Under the pieces are notes generated by a model that searched no databases, was not told the DNA's origin, and worked only from the letters and a program-made list of their open reading frames with translations. 42,951 bases of DNA. Source: Terriglobia bacterium. Its GTDB lineage: Bacteria > Acidobacteriota > Terriglobia > UBA7540. Shown in pieces: positions 18,167-26,670 of the stretch. A program made the position numbers and the translations under genes. The DNA lies in assembly GCA_020072925.1 (NCBI GenBank), contig JAIQGA010000035.1:1-42951 (forward strand), written 5' to 3'. Every line of letters starts with the position of its first letter. The first letter of the stretch is position 1.

Positions 18167-19164
18167 ACCGGCAATTAAACTACTTACAGGCTTTGAGGGA
18201 AGCATTGATTTTTGAGATGCGACGCGACCCCAATATTGTCGTATTAGGAGAAGACGTTCGCATCTCGTTGCGCGGTGTCACCAGAGGTTGCTATGAGGAG
18301 TTCGGACCCGAGCGCGTATGGGATACGCCCATCTCAGAGTCAGCCTTCGTCGGCTTGGCGACAGGTGGAGCCTTAGCAGGGCTACGTCCTGTAGTAGAGT
18401 TTCAGATTGGGACTCTCCTCTACATCGCTTTGGAGCAGATGGTTAATCAGGCTCAGAAACTCAGGTACATGACAGGCGGGCAAGCAAAGGTTCCTGTGAC
18501 ATACCTTGTTCCCGGTTCCGGAGCACGGCCGGGTCTGGCCGGTCAGCACTGTGACCATCTTTATCCGCTCCTCCTACATGGCGGGATGAAAGTCGTTATA
18601 CCTTCGACCCCGTATGACGCAAAGGGTCTTTTCACTGCCGCTTTGCGAGAAGATGACCCCGTAATCCTATTCGCGCCCGCCGCTCTGTTGGGTGCAAAAG
18701 GACCGGTGCCGGACGAGGAGACTTACGTCCCGCTCGGAAAGGCCGAGATCAAGAGAACGGGGAGAGACGTGACCATTGTGGCAGTGGGCCCGTGCGTCGC
18801 CGAAGCGCTGAAGGTTGCCGAGCGGTTGGAGAAAGACGACATCGCCATAGAGGTATTGGACCCTCGCACGCTGCTCCCGTTTGATCAATCCGCCTTGGAG
18901 GCATCGGTGCGCAAGACGGGCAGGCTTATTATCTTCGATGATTCAAGCCGCACGTGCGGCTTTGCGGCTGAAGTTGGGGCGCGGGCAGCGGAAACTCTTT
19001 TCGCTCATCTCAAGGCTCCCGTTGTGAGAATCACTCGCGCCGATGTCCCTGTACCATTTAGCATCGCACTGGACAAACACGTTCTTCCAGGTACGGATAG
19101 CCTGGAACAGGCCATCCGCCAACTGATGGGTAAAACGGCAAGTCCCAAGCTCGCGGCCAGCTGA
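18163..19164 (+). CDS. Thiamine-dependent dehydrogenase E1 component, beta subunit
   Basis: 333-aa beta subunit (AcoB/PdhB-like) that completes the ThDP active site with the alpha subunit. Typical segments are VLGEDV, RVWDTPISESAFVGLATGGA, GGQAKVPVTYLVPGSGARPG, the conserved His of GQHCDHLYPLLLHGGMKVV, and the C-terminal transketolase-like domain TIVAVGPCVAEAL with VLDPRTLLPFD. It overlaps the alpha gene by 4 bp and lies 22 bp before the lipoyl-domain gene, so all three are surely made together. The usual beta-subunit ending is present and the length matches the family. Confidence 0.9.
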   Translation: MNRQLNYLQALREALIFEMRRDPNIVVLGEDVRISLRGVTRGCYEEFGPERVWDTPISESAFVGLATGGALAGLRPVVEFQIGTLLYIALEQMVNQAQKLRYMTGGQAKVPVTYLVPGSGARPGLAGQHCDHLYPLLLHGGMKVVIPSTPYDAKGLFTAALREDDPVILFAPAALLGAKGPVPDEETYVPLGKAEIKRTGRDVTIVAVGPCVAEALKVAERLEKDDIAIEVLDPRTLLPFDQSALEASVRKTGRLIIFDDSSRTCGFAAEVGARAAETLFAHLKAPVVRITRADVPVPFSIALDKHVLPGTDSLEQAIRQLMGKTASPKLAAS

Positions 19165-19186
19165 TCCTTCGGGGGTGGTAGTCAAC

Positions 19187-19432
19187 ATGTCGGAGTTATT
19201 TCAAGTTGTGGTCCCGAAGGTGGGGATGGACACAACTGAAGTAGAAGTTGCGAGATGGCTGGCAAAAGTCGGCGACTCGGTCACAAAAGGTACACCGTTG
19301 GCAGACCTCGAGACCGAGAAGACGACTTACACGCTGGAGTCGGAAGTGGCTGGCGAGCTTGTAGAGATCTACCATCCTGAGGGGCGAATGGTGCCAGTTG
19401 GCCAACCACTATGTCTTGTCAAAATCGGGTGA
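19187..19432 (+). CDS. Stand-alone lipoyl-domain (biotinyl/lipoyl attachment) protein
   Basis: 81-aa protein consisting of a single lipoyl domain: VPKVGMDTTEVEVARWLAKV, then the modification site LETEKTTYTLES with Lys45 at the hairpin, then VPVGQPLCLVKIG. In 2-oxoacid and acetoin dehydrogenases this domain is fused to a subunit-binding and an acyltransferase core (E2). Here the gene stops right after the domain, and the next gene, 15 bp on, is an unrelated regulator, so neither core nor hinge is present. The start at 19187 follows GGGGGTGG. It is expected to carry the acyl or reducing group from the neighbouring E1 to an enzyme encoded elsewhere, or the complex works without transacylation. 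Confidence 0.85.
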   Translation: MSELFQVVVPKVGMDTTEVEVARWLAKVGDSVTKGTPLADLETEKTTYTLESEVAGELVEIYHPEGRMVPVGQPLCLVKIG

Positions 19433-19447
19433 ACGAGGAGGGCTAAG

Positions 19448-20206
19448 ATGAAAGCAGACTTAACCCGTGGCGATGAGCTCCCCAGAAGCCAGATGACCGT
19501 GTCTTTCCCGAGAATCGAGCCAGTCACACTGCGCGACAAAATCGTCGCTCTGCTCAAGGAAGCCTTCTTCTCAGGGAAGCTGAGACCAGGAGACCCGATT
19601 GTGGAACGAGAGTTGGCCCGGCAGTTCGACAGCGGCACGCCCGCAGTCCGGGAAGCTCTCATTACCCTCGAGCAGCAGGGGTTCGTACACCGGATCGCAA
19701 ACAAGGCAACCTATGTGACCGAGTTCAATCGGGACGAGGTGGAGCAGCTATATCTCCTGCGCACCGAGTTGGAACTGATTGCACTTCGATGGGCCAAGCC
19801 ACGGGTGACGGAAAATGACCTCGAAGCGTTGGAGAAGATGACTGAGGACATTATCGAAGCGGCGAAGAAGAAAGAGGCACACCTTTTTTACGAGCGAGAC
19901 CTGGCGTTCCACCGCCAGTGTTGGGCGCTAGCCGGGAACAATTTCCTGTATCGCTGCCTGGAGACCATCGTGGCCCCTCTGTTTGCGTTTGTGCTGGGTG
20001 ATAGTCAGATCACCGTGAACGAGGCGGTGGCTCGCGAACACTTGAATATTGTTAACGCACTCCGAAATCTCCGGGACCCCGATTTCTCTTCGGTCATTCG
20101 AAGCACCCTGAGTGGATTCGCTCTTAAAGGCATGACCTCGATAGTCGAGGTGAGCAAGTCTGGCAGTCGGGGCGCAGGGACAATGGGGAGACGTGGGACC
20201 GAATGA
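19448..20206 (+). CDS. GntR-family transcriptional regulator with FCD domain
   Basis: 252-aa regulator. Residues about 25-90 form the winged helix-turn-helix (LRDKIVALLKEAFFSGKLRP, GTPAVREALITLEQQGFV), and about 95-235 the all-helical FCD ligand domain with RDLAFHRQCWALAGN, whose Asp and His residues are typical metal/ligand positions. FCD regulators usually sense organic acids or sugar acids and repress their own catabolic operon. A strong GGAGGG lies upstream, and the stop overlaps the next start by 4 bp (ATGA). Encoded inside the dehydrogenase cluster, it probably controls it; the palindrome at 14828-14843 is a candidate target. Confidence 0.9.
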   Translation: MKADLTRGDELPRSQMTVSFPRIEPVTLRDKIVALLKEAFFSGKLRPGDPIVERELARQFDSGTPAVREALITLEQQGFVHRIANKATYVTEFNRDEVEQLYLLRTELELIALRWAKPRVTENDLEALEKMTEDIIEAAKKKEAHLFYERDLAFHRQCWALAGNNFLYRCLETIVAPLFAFVLGDSQITVNEAVAREHLNIVNALRNLRDPDFSSVIRSTLSGFALKGMTSIVEVSKSGSRGAGTMGRRGTE

Positions 20207-20976
20207 GCGATCTGGCAAAAAAGATTGGCCTCGAGGCGGCAGAGTCCGGGGGTCTTGCGATTTACTGGCTCGCTCAGGCCGGTTTTGTCTTTAAGGCACA
20301 CTCGAAAAGCATCGTCTATGTGGATCCCTATTTCTCTGACGTCGTTGAGAAAACATTCGGGTTTAAGCGAATGATGCCCTGCCCCATCTCGCCAGAGGAA
20401 GTAAGCGCGAATCTGATCGCCTGCACCCACGAGCACCTCGACCACATGGATACGGATGCTCTCCCCATCATCGCGAGAAACCCATCCACTCACTTTGCTG
20501 GACCCGTCGAGTGTGTGAGGGAATTCGGGAAAATGGGCATACCCGAGGAGCGTTGCCATCTGCTTGAGGAGGGGAAAGACGTCATCATCACGGGGATCAA
20601 GGTAGCCGCCGTCTTTGCTGACCATGGCGAGCTGGCACCCGATGCGGTCGGGATAGTGTTCGATTTCGACGGCATCAAAGTTTACCACACGGGAGACACT
20701 GCTTACCGCCCCGAAGCATTTCGGCGAGCCATTGAGATGAAGCCGGATGTTTTGATTCCTTGCATCAATGGGCGTTACGGCAACATGGATGCCCGGGAGG
20801 CTGCGTTGTTGGCAAGCGCTTGCCGTCCGCGAGTGGTGATTGCCAGCCACTTCTGGATGTTTGTGGAGCACAACGGAGATCCTGGTTCGTTTTTGGGACA
20901 TTGTTCCGAGCTGGCCCCGGACGTTCAGGCTTTGGTGATGAAGCCCGGTGAGAGGTTTCTATTCGAGAAATTGTGA
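20203..20976 (+). CDS. UlaG-like metallo-beta-lactamase-fold hydrolase (lactonase candidate)
   Basis: 257-aa cytoplasmic MBL-fold protein. The metal motif THEHLDH supplies His76, His78, Asp80 and His81; further ligand-type residues lie in FADHGELAPDAVG, YHTGDTAY and IASHFWMF. The order and length match the UlaG family, whose best-known member hydrolyses L-ascorbate-6-phosphate lactone. It overlaps the regulator gene by 4 bp. In a cluster with two SDRs, opening of a sugar lactone formed by sugar oxidation is an attractive role, but this is inference from fold and context. Confidence 0.8.
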   Translation: MSDLAKKIGLEAAESGGLAIYWLAQAGFVFKAHSKSIVYVDPYFSDVVEKTFGFKRMMPCPISPEEVSANLIACTHEHLDHMDTDALPIIARNPSTHFAGPVECVREFGKMGIPEERCHLLEEGKDVIITGIKVAAVFADHGELAPDAVGIVFDFDGIKVYHTGDTAYRPEAFRRAIEMKPDVLIPCINGRYGNMDAREAALLASACRPRVVIASHFWMFVEHNGDPGSFLGHCSELAPDVQALVMKPGERFLFEKL

Positions 20977-21026
20977 CGTGAGAAAGCCCTGGTGTCTGAC
21001 AGGCGGCAAAAGCGCGAGGCACTCCG

Positions 21027-21902
21027 ATGAGGGAGAAGGGAAAGCTGGCCGGGAAAAAGGCACTGGTCACCGGCGCCGGAACCGGCATCGGGCGTGAGAT
21101 CGCGTTGGAATTCGCGCGCCAAGGCGCCAATGTTGCGCTGCACTACCACAACGAGGAAGGAGCGAAGACAGCAGCGGAAGAAATCCGGGGCATGGGACGC
21201 CGCGCCGCAGCCTTTCAAGCAAATTTCGATAACGTGGACGAAGCCGTTGGGCTCGCGCAGCAAGCAATCGAATTTCTAGGAGGCATCCACTGTCTGGTGA
21301 ACAACGCGGGCATCACCCTCAACAAGCCGTTTCTTGAGGTGTCGCGCGAGCAGTTTGAGACGTTGTTTCACGTGAACGTCCGCGGGCAATTTTTTCTGAC
21401 CCAACGAGTGGTCGAGTGCATGCTGGAGCACGGGGGGGGCGTGATCTGCAATCTGACCTCGATCCACGGACTGCAAGGCGCGCCGGAACACTCGGTATAT
21501 GCGGGAACGAAGGGTGCAATTATTGCCTACACGAGGTCCTTGGGGGTCGAATTGGCCCACCGAGGGATCCGCGTCAACGCCATTGCTCCAGGTTGGATCA
21601 CGGTGGAGAACTACTACAAGGCAATTCCCGGTTTTAACGAGAAGGAGACGGCCAAAACGGCATGGGAAAAAGTCCCCGTCGCACGCTATGGGACACCTCT
21701 GGACATCGCACGGTTGGCTGTGTTCCTATGCTCGGACGACGCCGAATTTATTGTGGGTCAAACGATCGTCGCCGACGGCGGAACAACCGCTTTGATGTCG
21801 CTATTCCCCGACTTTCGCACGAAGTCAAAGGCGCGCTTCGGCATCGGTTACGTACCCGGCGTTCAGGCGCGGGCGCGAATCCTGCGAAAGAAAGAGAGAT
21901 GA
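21027..21902 (+). CDS. SDR-family oxidoreductase (second in cluster)
   Basis: 291-aa classical SDR with TGAGTGIG (15-22), NNAG (92-95), Ser145, Tyr158 and Lys162 (YAGTK) and the end motif VGQTIVADGG. The residues HYHNEE after the second strand resemble FabG/glucose-dehydrogenase members that accept NADP or NAD. It has an unusual 30-residue basic C-terminal tail after the normal SDR end (KARFGIGYVPGVQARARI, then RKKER). It lies 50 bp after the lactonase-like gene and shares little beyond family motifs with the SDR at 16332, so it likely acts on a different step, for example the first oxidation of the imported sugar. The substrate is not identifiable. Confidence 0.85.
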   Translation: MREKGKLAGKKALVTGAGTGIGREIALEFARQGANVALHYHNEEGAKTAAEEIRGMGRRAAAFQANFDNVDEAVGLAQQAIEFLGGIHCLVNNAGITLNKPFLEVSREQFETLFHVNVRGQFFLTQRVVECMLEHGGGVICNLTSIHGLQGAPEHSVYAGTKGAIIAYTRSLGVELAHRGIRVNAIAPGWITVENYYKAIPGFNEKETAKTAWEKVPVARYGTPLDIARLAVFLCSDDAEFIVGQTIVADGGTTALMSLFPDFRTKSKARFGIGYVPGVQARARILRKKER

Positions 21903-22039
21903 CTTATCGGATAAGTGGCGCTCCGTCGTGCCCACCAAGCATCGTCGCAGGATACGAGAGCAAGTTTCACCTGAGATTGGAAAGGGCTGTTGAGCTGGAC
22001 CCGCGCGATATGGACGAGTCCACATGTCAACGTTCTTAG
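21899..22039 (+). CDS. Possible 46-codon peptide bridging SDR and transporter
   Basis: An ATGA overlap with the SDR stop opens a 46-codon frame beginning MTYRISGAPSCPPSIVAGYE, ending 16 bp inside the transporter gene. The chained overlaps at both ends suggest translational coupling, but the sequence is not recognisable and it may simply be spacer. Confidence 0.2.
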   Translation: MTYRISGAPSCPPSIVAGYESKFHLRLERAVELDPRDMDESTCQRS

Positions 22040-23058
22040 GAATTCTAGTGGTTACATTGGCGGGCCTGCTGATGGGCAGCGCGCTCTGGCCAATGAAGGT
22101 CATGCGACGGTTTGAGTTCGAACACTGGTGGTTTTGGGGGATGTCCGTGGGACTGGTCCTGATCCCCTGGCTGGTCACCCTTCTTTTCTGCCCGCATGCT
22201 ATTTCCGCCTACCGAACCGTCGATACCTCCGTGGTCGTGAAGGGCAATCTCTTGTCGCTGGCATGGGGCATCGCCAATGTGCTTTGCGGCCTGTGCTTCG
22301 TGCGGATCGGCTTCGCATTAACCGGGGGAATTCTCGCTGGCCTGGGAGTTTCGGTTGGCGTGATCCTGCCGATGATTCTCAAGGGGTCGGGACTATTCAG
22401 CGCAGCACCCAGTCTGGGATCTCTAGCGGGCCGGACAGTGCTGGCGGGGGTAGGCGTCATGCTGGTGGGCGTTGTTTTCGTATCTCTCGCGGGCTTCGGT
22501 CGCGAACGGGCGCTGAAGAACTTCGACAAACACTCAGGCGGTTTCGGGACGGGCTTGACCATGGCAGCAATTTCGGGAGTGCTTTCGGCAGGCTTGGGCC
22601 TTTCCTTCGTTTACAGTCAAGGCCCGATCGTCGCGGCCATGAAGGCGGGAGGAGCCGCGGATATCCCGGCCAATTTTGCGGTTTGGGCAGTGGGTCTGCT
22701 CGGCGGAGCCTTCGTCAACATTTCTTATCCCGTCTATCTTATGACCAAAAACCGATCGTGGAACATTCTGGTGGAGAGTTGGCGAGAAGCCGCCTTGGCC
22801 GCCCTCATCGGGTTGAATTTCTGTGGGGCGGTTGCGCTTATGGGTAAGGGAATGCTTCTGTTGGGCGCTTTGGGTGCCTCGGTGGGCTTCGGCATCCAGC
22901 AAAGCATGCAGATGCTGGGGAACCAAGGAGTCGGCTTCCTTAGCGGCGAATGGCGCGCCGTCCATGGCGTCCCCCGGAAACAAATGTTTATCGCTATCGT
23001 GATTCTGCTTGCGGCTGCGATCCTGATGGCTTACGGCAAAACATTGGTCAAGGCTTGA
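22024..23058 (+). CDS. RhaT-type L-rhamnose:proton symporter family permease
   Basis: 344-aa inner-membrane protein with about ten hydrophobic helices, starting MSTFLGILVVTLAGLLMGSA. Its length equals that of E. coli RhaT, and segments such as GSALWPMKVMRRFEFEHWW, WGIANVLCGLCFVRIGFAL and the C-terminal LGNQGVGFLSGEW follow the RhaT pattern. The family imports L-rhamnose with protons; relatives may take other deoxy or neutral sugars. It lies between the catabolic dehydrogenases and the glycosidase genes, so it probably brings in the monosaccharide those glycosidases release. No rhamnose isomerase, kinase or aldolase is nearby, which points to an oxidative pathway. Confidence 0.8.
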   Translation: MSTFLGILVVTLAGLLMGSALWPMKVMRRFEFEHWWFWGMSVGLVLIPWLVTLLFCPHAISAYRTVDTSVVVKGNLLSLAWGIANVLCGLCFVRIGFALTGGILAGLGVSVGVILPMILKGSGLFSAAPSLGSLAGRTVLAGVGVMLVGVVFVSLAGFGRERALKNFDKHSGGFGTGLTMAAISGVLSAGLGLSFVYSQGPIVAAMKAGGAADIPANFAVWAVGLLGGAFVNISYPVYLMTKNRSWNILVESWREAALAALIGLNFCGAVALMGKGMLLLGALGASVGFGIQQSMQMLGNQGVGFLSGEWRAVHGVPRKQMFIAIVILLAAAILMAYGKTLVKA

Positions 23059-23096
23059 TTGCGGTTGTGGGGCGGTTCGAGTTCGGAGACCCCCTG

Positions 23097-24152
23097 ATGA
23101 CGCTTGGACATCTCATGGAGGCGCTGAACCGCGTGGGCAAGCCCACGGAACTGTACAGAAGCCCGGATGGCAGTCGAGCGTTGATGCTGCCCCATGGCGG
23201 CCGAATTCTGGGCCTGTTCAGCCCCCAGAGTGAGGAAAACCTTTTTTGGACGCACCCGGCGCTCTCGTCCGTTGAATCCGCGCGCCGGTTTTACCAAAGC
23301 GACGCCTGGCACAATTCCGGAGGAGATCGTACCTGGCTCTCGCCGGAAGTGGATTTCTTCTTCCCGGATTTTCCCGACCTGAAGAGGTATTGGCAGCCGC
23401 GCGAACTCGATCCGGGCAATTACAGAGTGATCGAAGCTAGCGCCGGCGCGAGGATGGTGAATCGGGCAACGGTGACCCTCTCGCGATCTCAAGAGAGGAT
23501 TGAGTTGGAAATCGTTAAGGCCGTGAGTCCAGCCGCCAATCCCCTGCGGTACGGAAAGCTGCTTGGAGAGTCTGAAGGCGTCGAATACGCCGGATACACA
23601 CTGCAGGTCTCCTTAGAGATCAGGGAGGCGAGCGCGAGGAGTTCCGCGCGGGTGGGAATCTGGAACTTGCTGCAAATGCCCCACGGTGGGGAGCTTCTAA
23701 TCCCCACCTATGTCCGGGCCGAGCCCAAGGCCTACTTCGGAACGATTCCCCCTGAGGATCTCTCTGTGGGCGACCGCCTGATTCGATACAGGATGGGGGC
23801 TTCAGGCGAACAAAAAATTGGAGTTCGGGCCGTGGCAACGACTGGGCGGGGTGGGTATTTGTGCGAAACCGGCGACCAATCCCTGCTCATAATTCGCAAT
23901 TTTTCCGTCAACCCATCGGGGGAGTACATCGATGTGCCCTGGAAGGAAACCGAAGATTACGGCTATGCCTTTCAGGCGTGCAATGTGAACAGCGCGCTGG
24001 GCAGTTTTAGTGAATTGGAATATCACGTCCCTGCCATCGGGAAGGACACCGGGCTCCGTTGCTGCCAGGACACGTCTCAGGTCTGGGCATTCCGGGGATC
24101 CGGCGAACAAATACAGCGGGTGGCAAGGAGTCTTTTGTCTCCGCATGTGTGA
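23097..24152 (+). CDS. DUF6786-like (aldose-epimerase-fold-like) protein
   Basis: 351 aa, without a signal peptide. It starts at ATG 23097 (GGAG about 9 nt upstream), 38 bp after the transporter. It reads like a beta-sandwich sugar-binding/mutarotase-fold protein: LMLPHGGRILGLF near the start, then GGDRTWLSPEVDFFFPDFP and NLLQMPHGGELLIPTYVRA, and a late FQACNVNSALGSFSELEYH. I recall similar features in the uncharacterised DUF6786 family that sits in glycan loci; this is memory, not a search. Interconverting sugar anomers or binding a glycan would fit its position between a sugar permease and glycosidases. About 260 bp without a clear gene follow it. Confidence 0.55.
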   Translation: MTLGHLMEALNRVGKPTELYRSPDGSRALMLPHGGRILGLFSPQSEENLFWTHPALSSVESARRFYQSDAWHNSGGDRTWLSPEVDFFFPDFPDLKRYWQPRELDPGNYRVIEASAGARMVNRATVTLSRSQERIELEIVKAVSPAANPLRYGKLLGESEGVEYAGYTLQVSLEIREASARSSARVGIWNLLQMPHGGELLIPTYVRAEPKAYFGTIPPEDLSVGDRLIRYRMGASGEQKIGVRAVATTGRGGYLCETGDQSLLIIRNFSVNPSGEYIDVPWKETEDYGYAFQACNVNSALGSFSELEYHVPAIGKDTGLRCCQDTSQVWAFRGSGEQIQRVARSLLSPHV

Positions 24153-24411
24153 CGCTGCAAGTCCGATGCTGGTTACGACGAGCCTTTACCGGAGAGTAGT
24201 CCTTTGCGTGCCTTCCTCAATGTCATCCGCACAAGTCATTCCGCATCGGTCTCCGCAAGGGCAACTCGCATTCTTCAGTGCGAGGCCCCCGCGACGGCTC
24301 TCGATTTCTTGCAAGGGAGACGGCCGGCAGCGGGGTTGTAGGAGACCGCTATCGCCGGAAAGACACCTCGATCGAGCTGCGCTTGTTGGGATACCTGAAG
24401 AAGGGGTTTGA

Positions 24412-26610
24412 ATGAGCGGCGAATGGGACAGGCGCGAATTCATAAAGAGTGTGATTCTGCAGGCTGGGATGTTTTCGATCAGCCTGCGCGGGAAGGCTCG
24501 CGACGAGTCCGGTGGGATACCACTCGTGGCCTTTCGGATCCTGCCCGCGCATTGGCTGACGGACGACCGTTTCCAGGAGCTGTTGGAATTCTTCGTGCGG
24601 CACCAGGGGGCCGTAGACGAGTTGGCTTTCTTCACTTCGCAGACCCATCCGCCATTACCGCTGGAAGAAATTGAGCATCGAGCAGAGCGATTGCAGAAGG
24701 TGCTGCCGAGAGTCCGGGAGAAGGGAATGCGGGCCGGCATCAATGTGCTCGCAACGATGGGGCATCACGAGGAGAATCTTCCCAACTCTCTCGATGAACC
24801 TTGGCAGCGCGTGATGGGTCCGCAGGGAAACATCTGCCGCGGTTCCTTCTGCCCGGCCCATCCCGAGCTGATCAATTACGCCAGGAAGCTTCATACCCTG
24901 ATGGCTGCGGCCGGCCCCGATTTCATCTGGATAGACGACGATGTGCGGCTTGCGGGTCACAAGCCGGTCACTTTCGCCTGTTTCTGTGACCTTTGTGTGC
25001 AGCAGTTCTCTCGCCAGGTCGGGACTCGATTTACGCGCGAGACGCTGGTGGCGGCCTTCGACACCGGCCCTCTGGAAGAACGGCTCCGCTTGCGCCGTGA
25101 GTGGCTGGAGCGCAACCGAAGGGTCATCGACAACCTGTTCCGAAATATCGAGCAAGCCGTGCACCAGGTGAATCCAGGACTCCCTTTGGGTTTCATGACC
25201 GGAGATCGCTTCTACGAAGGCTATGACTTCGAGCGCTGGGCAAAAACCTTGAGCGGCCCTGGACAGTCGCCGGTGCGGTGGCGGCCGGGCGGTGGCTTTT
25301 ACGATGACGACCATCTGCTGGGGCTGGTGGAAAAAGCCAACGACATGGGACGTCAGGTTTCGGCGTTGCCGCACGAGATCGACGTTATCGAGTCGGAGGT
25401 GGAGAACTTTCCCTATCAGCGGTTGCGTAAGAGCAAGCGGGCGACAGTGGTTGAGGCGGCGGTATACATGGCGGCGGGCACCGCGGCTACAGCATTCAAT
25501 GTCCTGAGCATGTACAAAGAGCCGCTTGACGAGTACGTCCCTCTTTTGGACCGAATCTCGCAGTATCGGCCTTTTTACCAGAAGTTGCAGTCCGCACTCG
25601 GACGGAGCATGGCGAAGGGCATCTGGCCTGCATGGAATAGCGATCTTTACAGCACGGTGAATCTGGACGGAAACTGGCTCTCGAATTTCAAATTACCTTT
25701 CACCGAAGCGTACGTCTTAGGCGAAGTCGGGATTCCTCTTTGTTACCACCCTGATGGTCGCACGGCCACAGCCCTCGCCGGTTCGGCTGTCTTTGCGTTT
25801 CCTCAGGAGGAACTTCGCCGAATGTTCGCTGGCGGTGTGTTGATGGACGGAGAGGCGTGGTTGGCCATGAAGCACTTGGGACTAGAAAGATGGACCGGTG
25901 TGAGCGAGTTGGAGAACGTCGATCGCGATGCTACCGAGGTTTTCACGAAGCATTCGATCAACGGCAGGTTTGCAGGCTGGTCAAGGGATTGCCGGCAGTC
26001 CTTCTGGTCGGAGCGCGCTTACCGCCTACGCCCTCAGGGTGACAACGTCGGAATCCTGGCAAGGATGATCGATTATGGCGGACGTGATCTTGGGCCCTGC
26101 ATGACAGCGTACACCAACGAACTTGGCGGTCGCGTGGTTGTCCTGGGATATTTTCCCTGGAGCCAGATTTACAGTATGGCGAAATCATCTCAAATGAAAG
26201 CTGTTTGTGTCTGGCTCAGCCGCGAACATCTCCCGGCCGTTGCGGAGTCTTTCGCGAAAGTCGTGATCTGGAGCCGTGAAGGCGCCGGAGGGGAAAAGGG
26301 AATCGTTGTGCTGAACGCCGCGCTTGACCCCGTGGAGAGATTGTCTTTGCGTGTGCTGAGCGACGAAATTCGCTTCACGCATATTAGCCCGGAAACGGAG
26401 CCGACGGAGATTTCCGGGGAGCGTCTGGTCTCCTTCCGTGGATATGTTCGCGTAGTCCTGTCCGATCTCGCTCCGTGGAGCGCGCACCTGCTGGTCATCC
26501 TGGGGCCTAAAGGGGATGGAGCGCGGCCTCATGGTTTAAACGAAGGCGCCAGACAGCTTTTTGGCCCAAGGCCGTCGAAGGTGCGAGAGAGCTACTCTGC
26601 GGAATCCTGA
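24412..26610 (+). CDS. Exported TIM-barrel-like glycoside-hydrolase candidate of unknown family
   Basis: 732 aa. The N-terminus WDRREFIKSVILQAGMFS is a twin-arginine signal like those of two other enzymes in the window. The middle is rich in barrel-strand-like segments with acidic ends (FIWIDDDVRLAG, LGFMTGDRF, SALPHEIDVIESEVENFPYQ), two Cys pairs (FACFCDLCVQQF), and a late GRVVVLGYFPW as in GH42/GH10-like proteins with an amidotransferase-like or beta domain. I do not recognise a family; WIDDDVR and HEIDVIESE are where I would look for catalytic acids. AAGGGG precedes the ATG. Its position between the DUF6786-like and GH95-like genes supports a role in glycan breakdown. Confidence 0.6.
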   Translation: MSGEWDRREFIKSVILQAGMFSISLRGKARDESGGIPLVAFRILPAHWLTDDRFQELLEFFVRHQGAVDELAFFTSQTHPPLPLEEIEHRAERLQKVLPRVREKGMRAGINVLATMGHHEENLPNSLDEPWQRVMGPQGNICRGSFCPAHPELINYARKLHTLMAAAGPDFIWIDDDVRLAGHKPVTFACFCDLCVQQFSRQVGTRFTRETLVAAFDTGPLEERLRLRREWLERNRRVIDNLFRNIEQAVHQVNPGLPLGFMTGDRFYEGYDFERWAKTLSGPGQSPVRWRPGGGFYDDDHLLGLVEKANDMGRQVSALPHEIDVIESEVENFPYQRLRKSKRATVVEAAVYMAAGTAATAFNVLSMYKEPLDEYVPLLDRISQYRPFYQKLQSALGRSMAKGIWPAWNSDLYSTVNLDGNWLSNFKLPFTEAYVLGEVGIPLCYHPDGRTATALAGSAVFAFPQEELRRMFAGGVLMDGEAWLAMKHLGLERWTGVSELENVDRDATEVFTKHSINGRFAGWSRDCRQSFWSERAYRLRPQGDNVGILARMIDYGGRDLGPCMTAYTNELGGRVVVLGYFPWSQIYSMAKSSQMKAVCVWLSREHLPAVAESFAKVVIWSREGAGGEKGIVVLNAALDPVERLSLRVLSDEIRFTHISPETEPTEISGERLVSFRGYVRVVLSDLAPWSAHLLVILGPKGDGARPHGLNEGARQLFGPRPSKVRESYSAES

Positions 26611-26634
26611 AAGGCGCATGCCTCTGTAGAGGGT

Positions 26635-26652
26635 TTCCTCAACGCTGAGGAA
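26635..26652 (+). other. Perfect hairpin before the GH95-like gene
   Basis: TTCCTCA-ACGC-TGAGGAA forms a 7-bp stem with a 4-nt loop, just upstream of the AGAGAGGA ribosome binding site. No T-run follows, so it is more likely an mRNA-stability or processing element than a terminator. Confidence 0.3.
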
Positions 26653-26670
26653 CAAAGAGAGGATCATGGC

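Noticed and set aside
24265-24284. Hairpin CTCGCA-N8-TGCGAG between the DUF6786-like and 732-aa genes
   Set aside because: Short stem, large loop, no T-run and no link to a gene boundary; could be chance.
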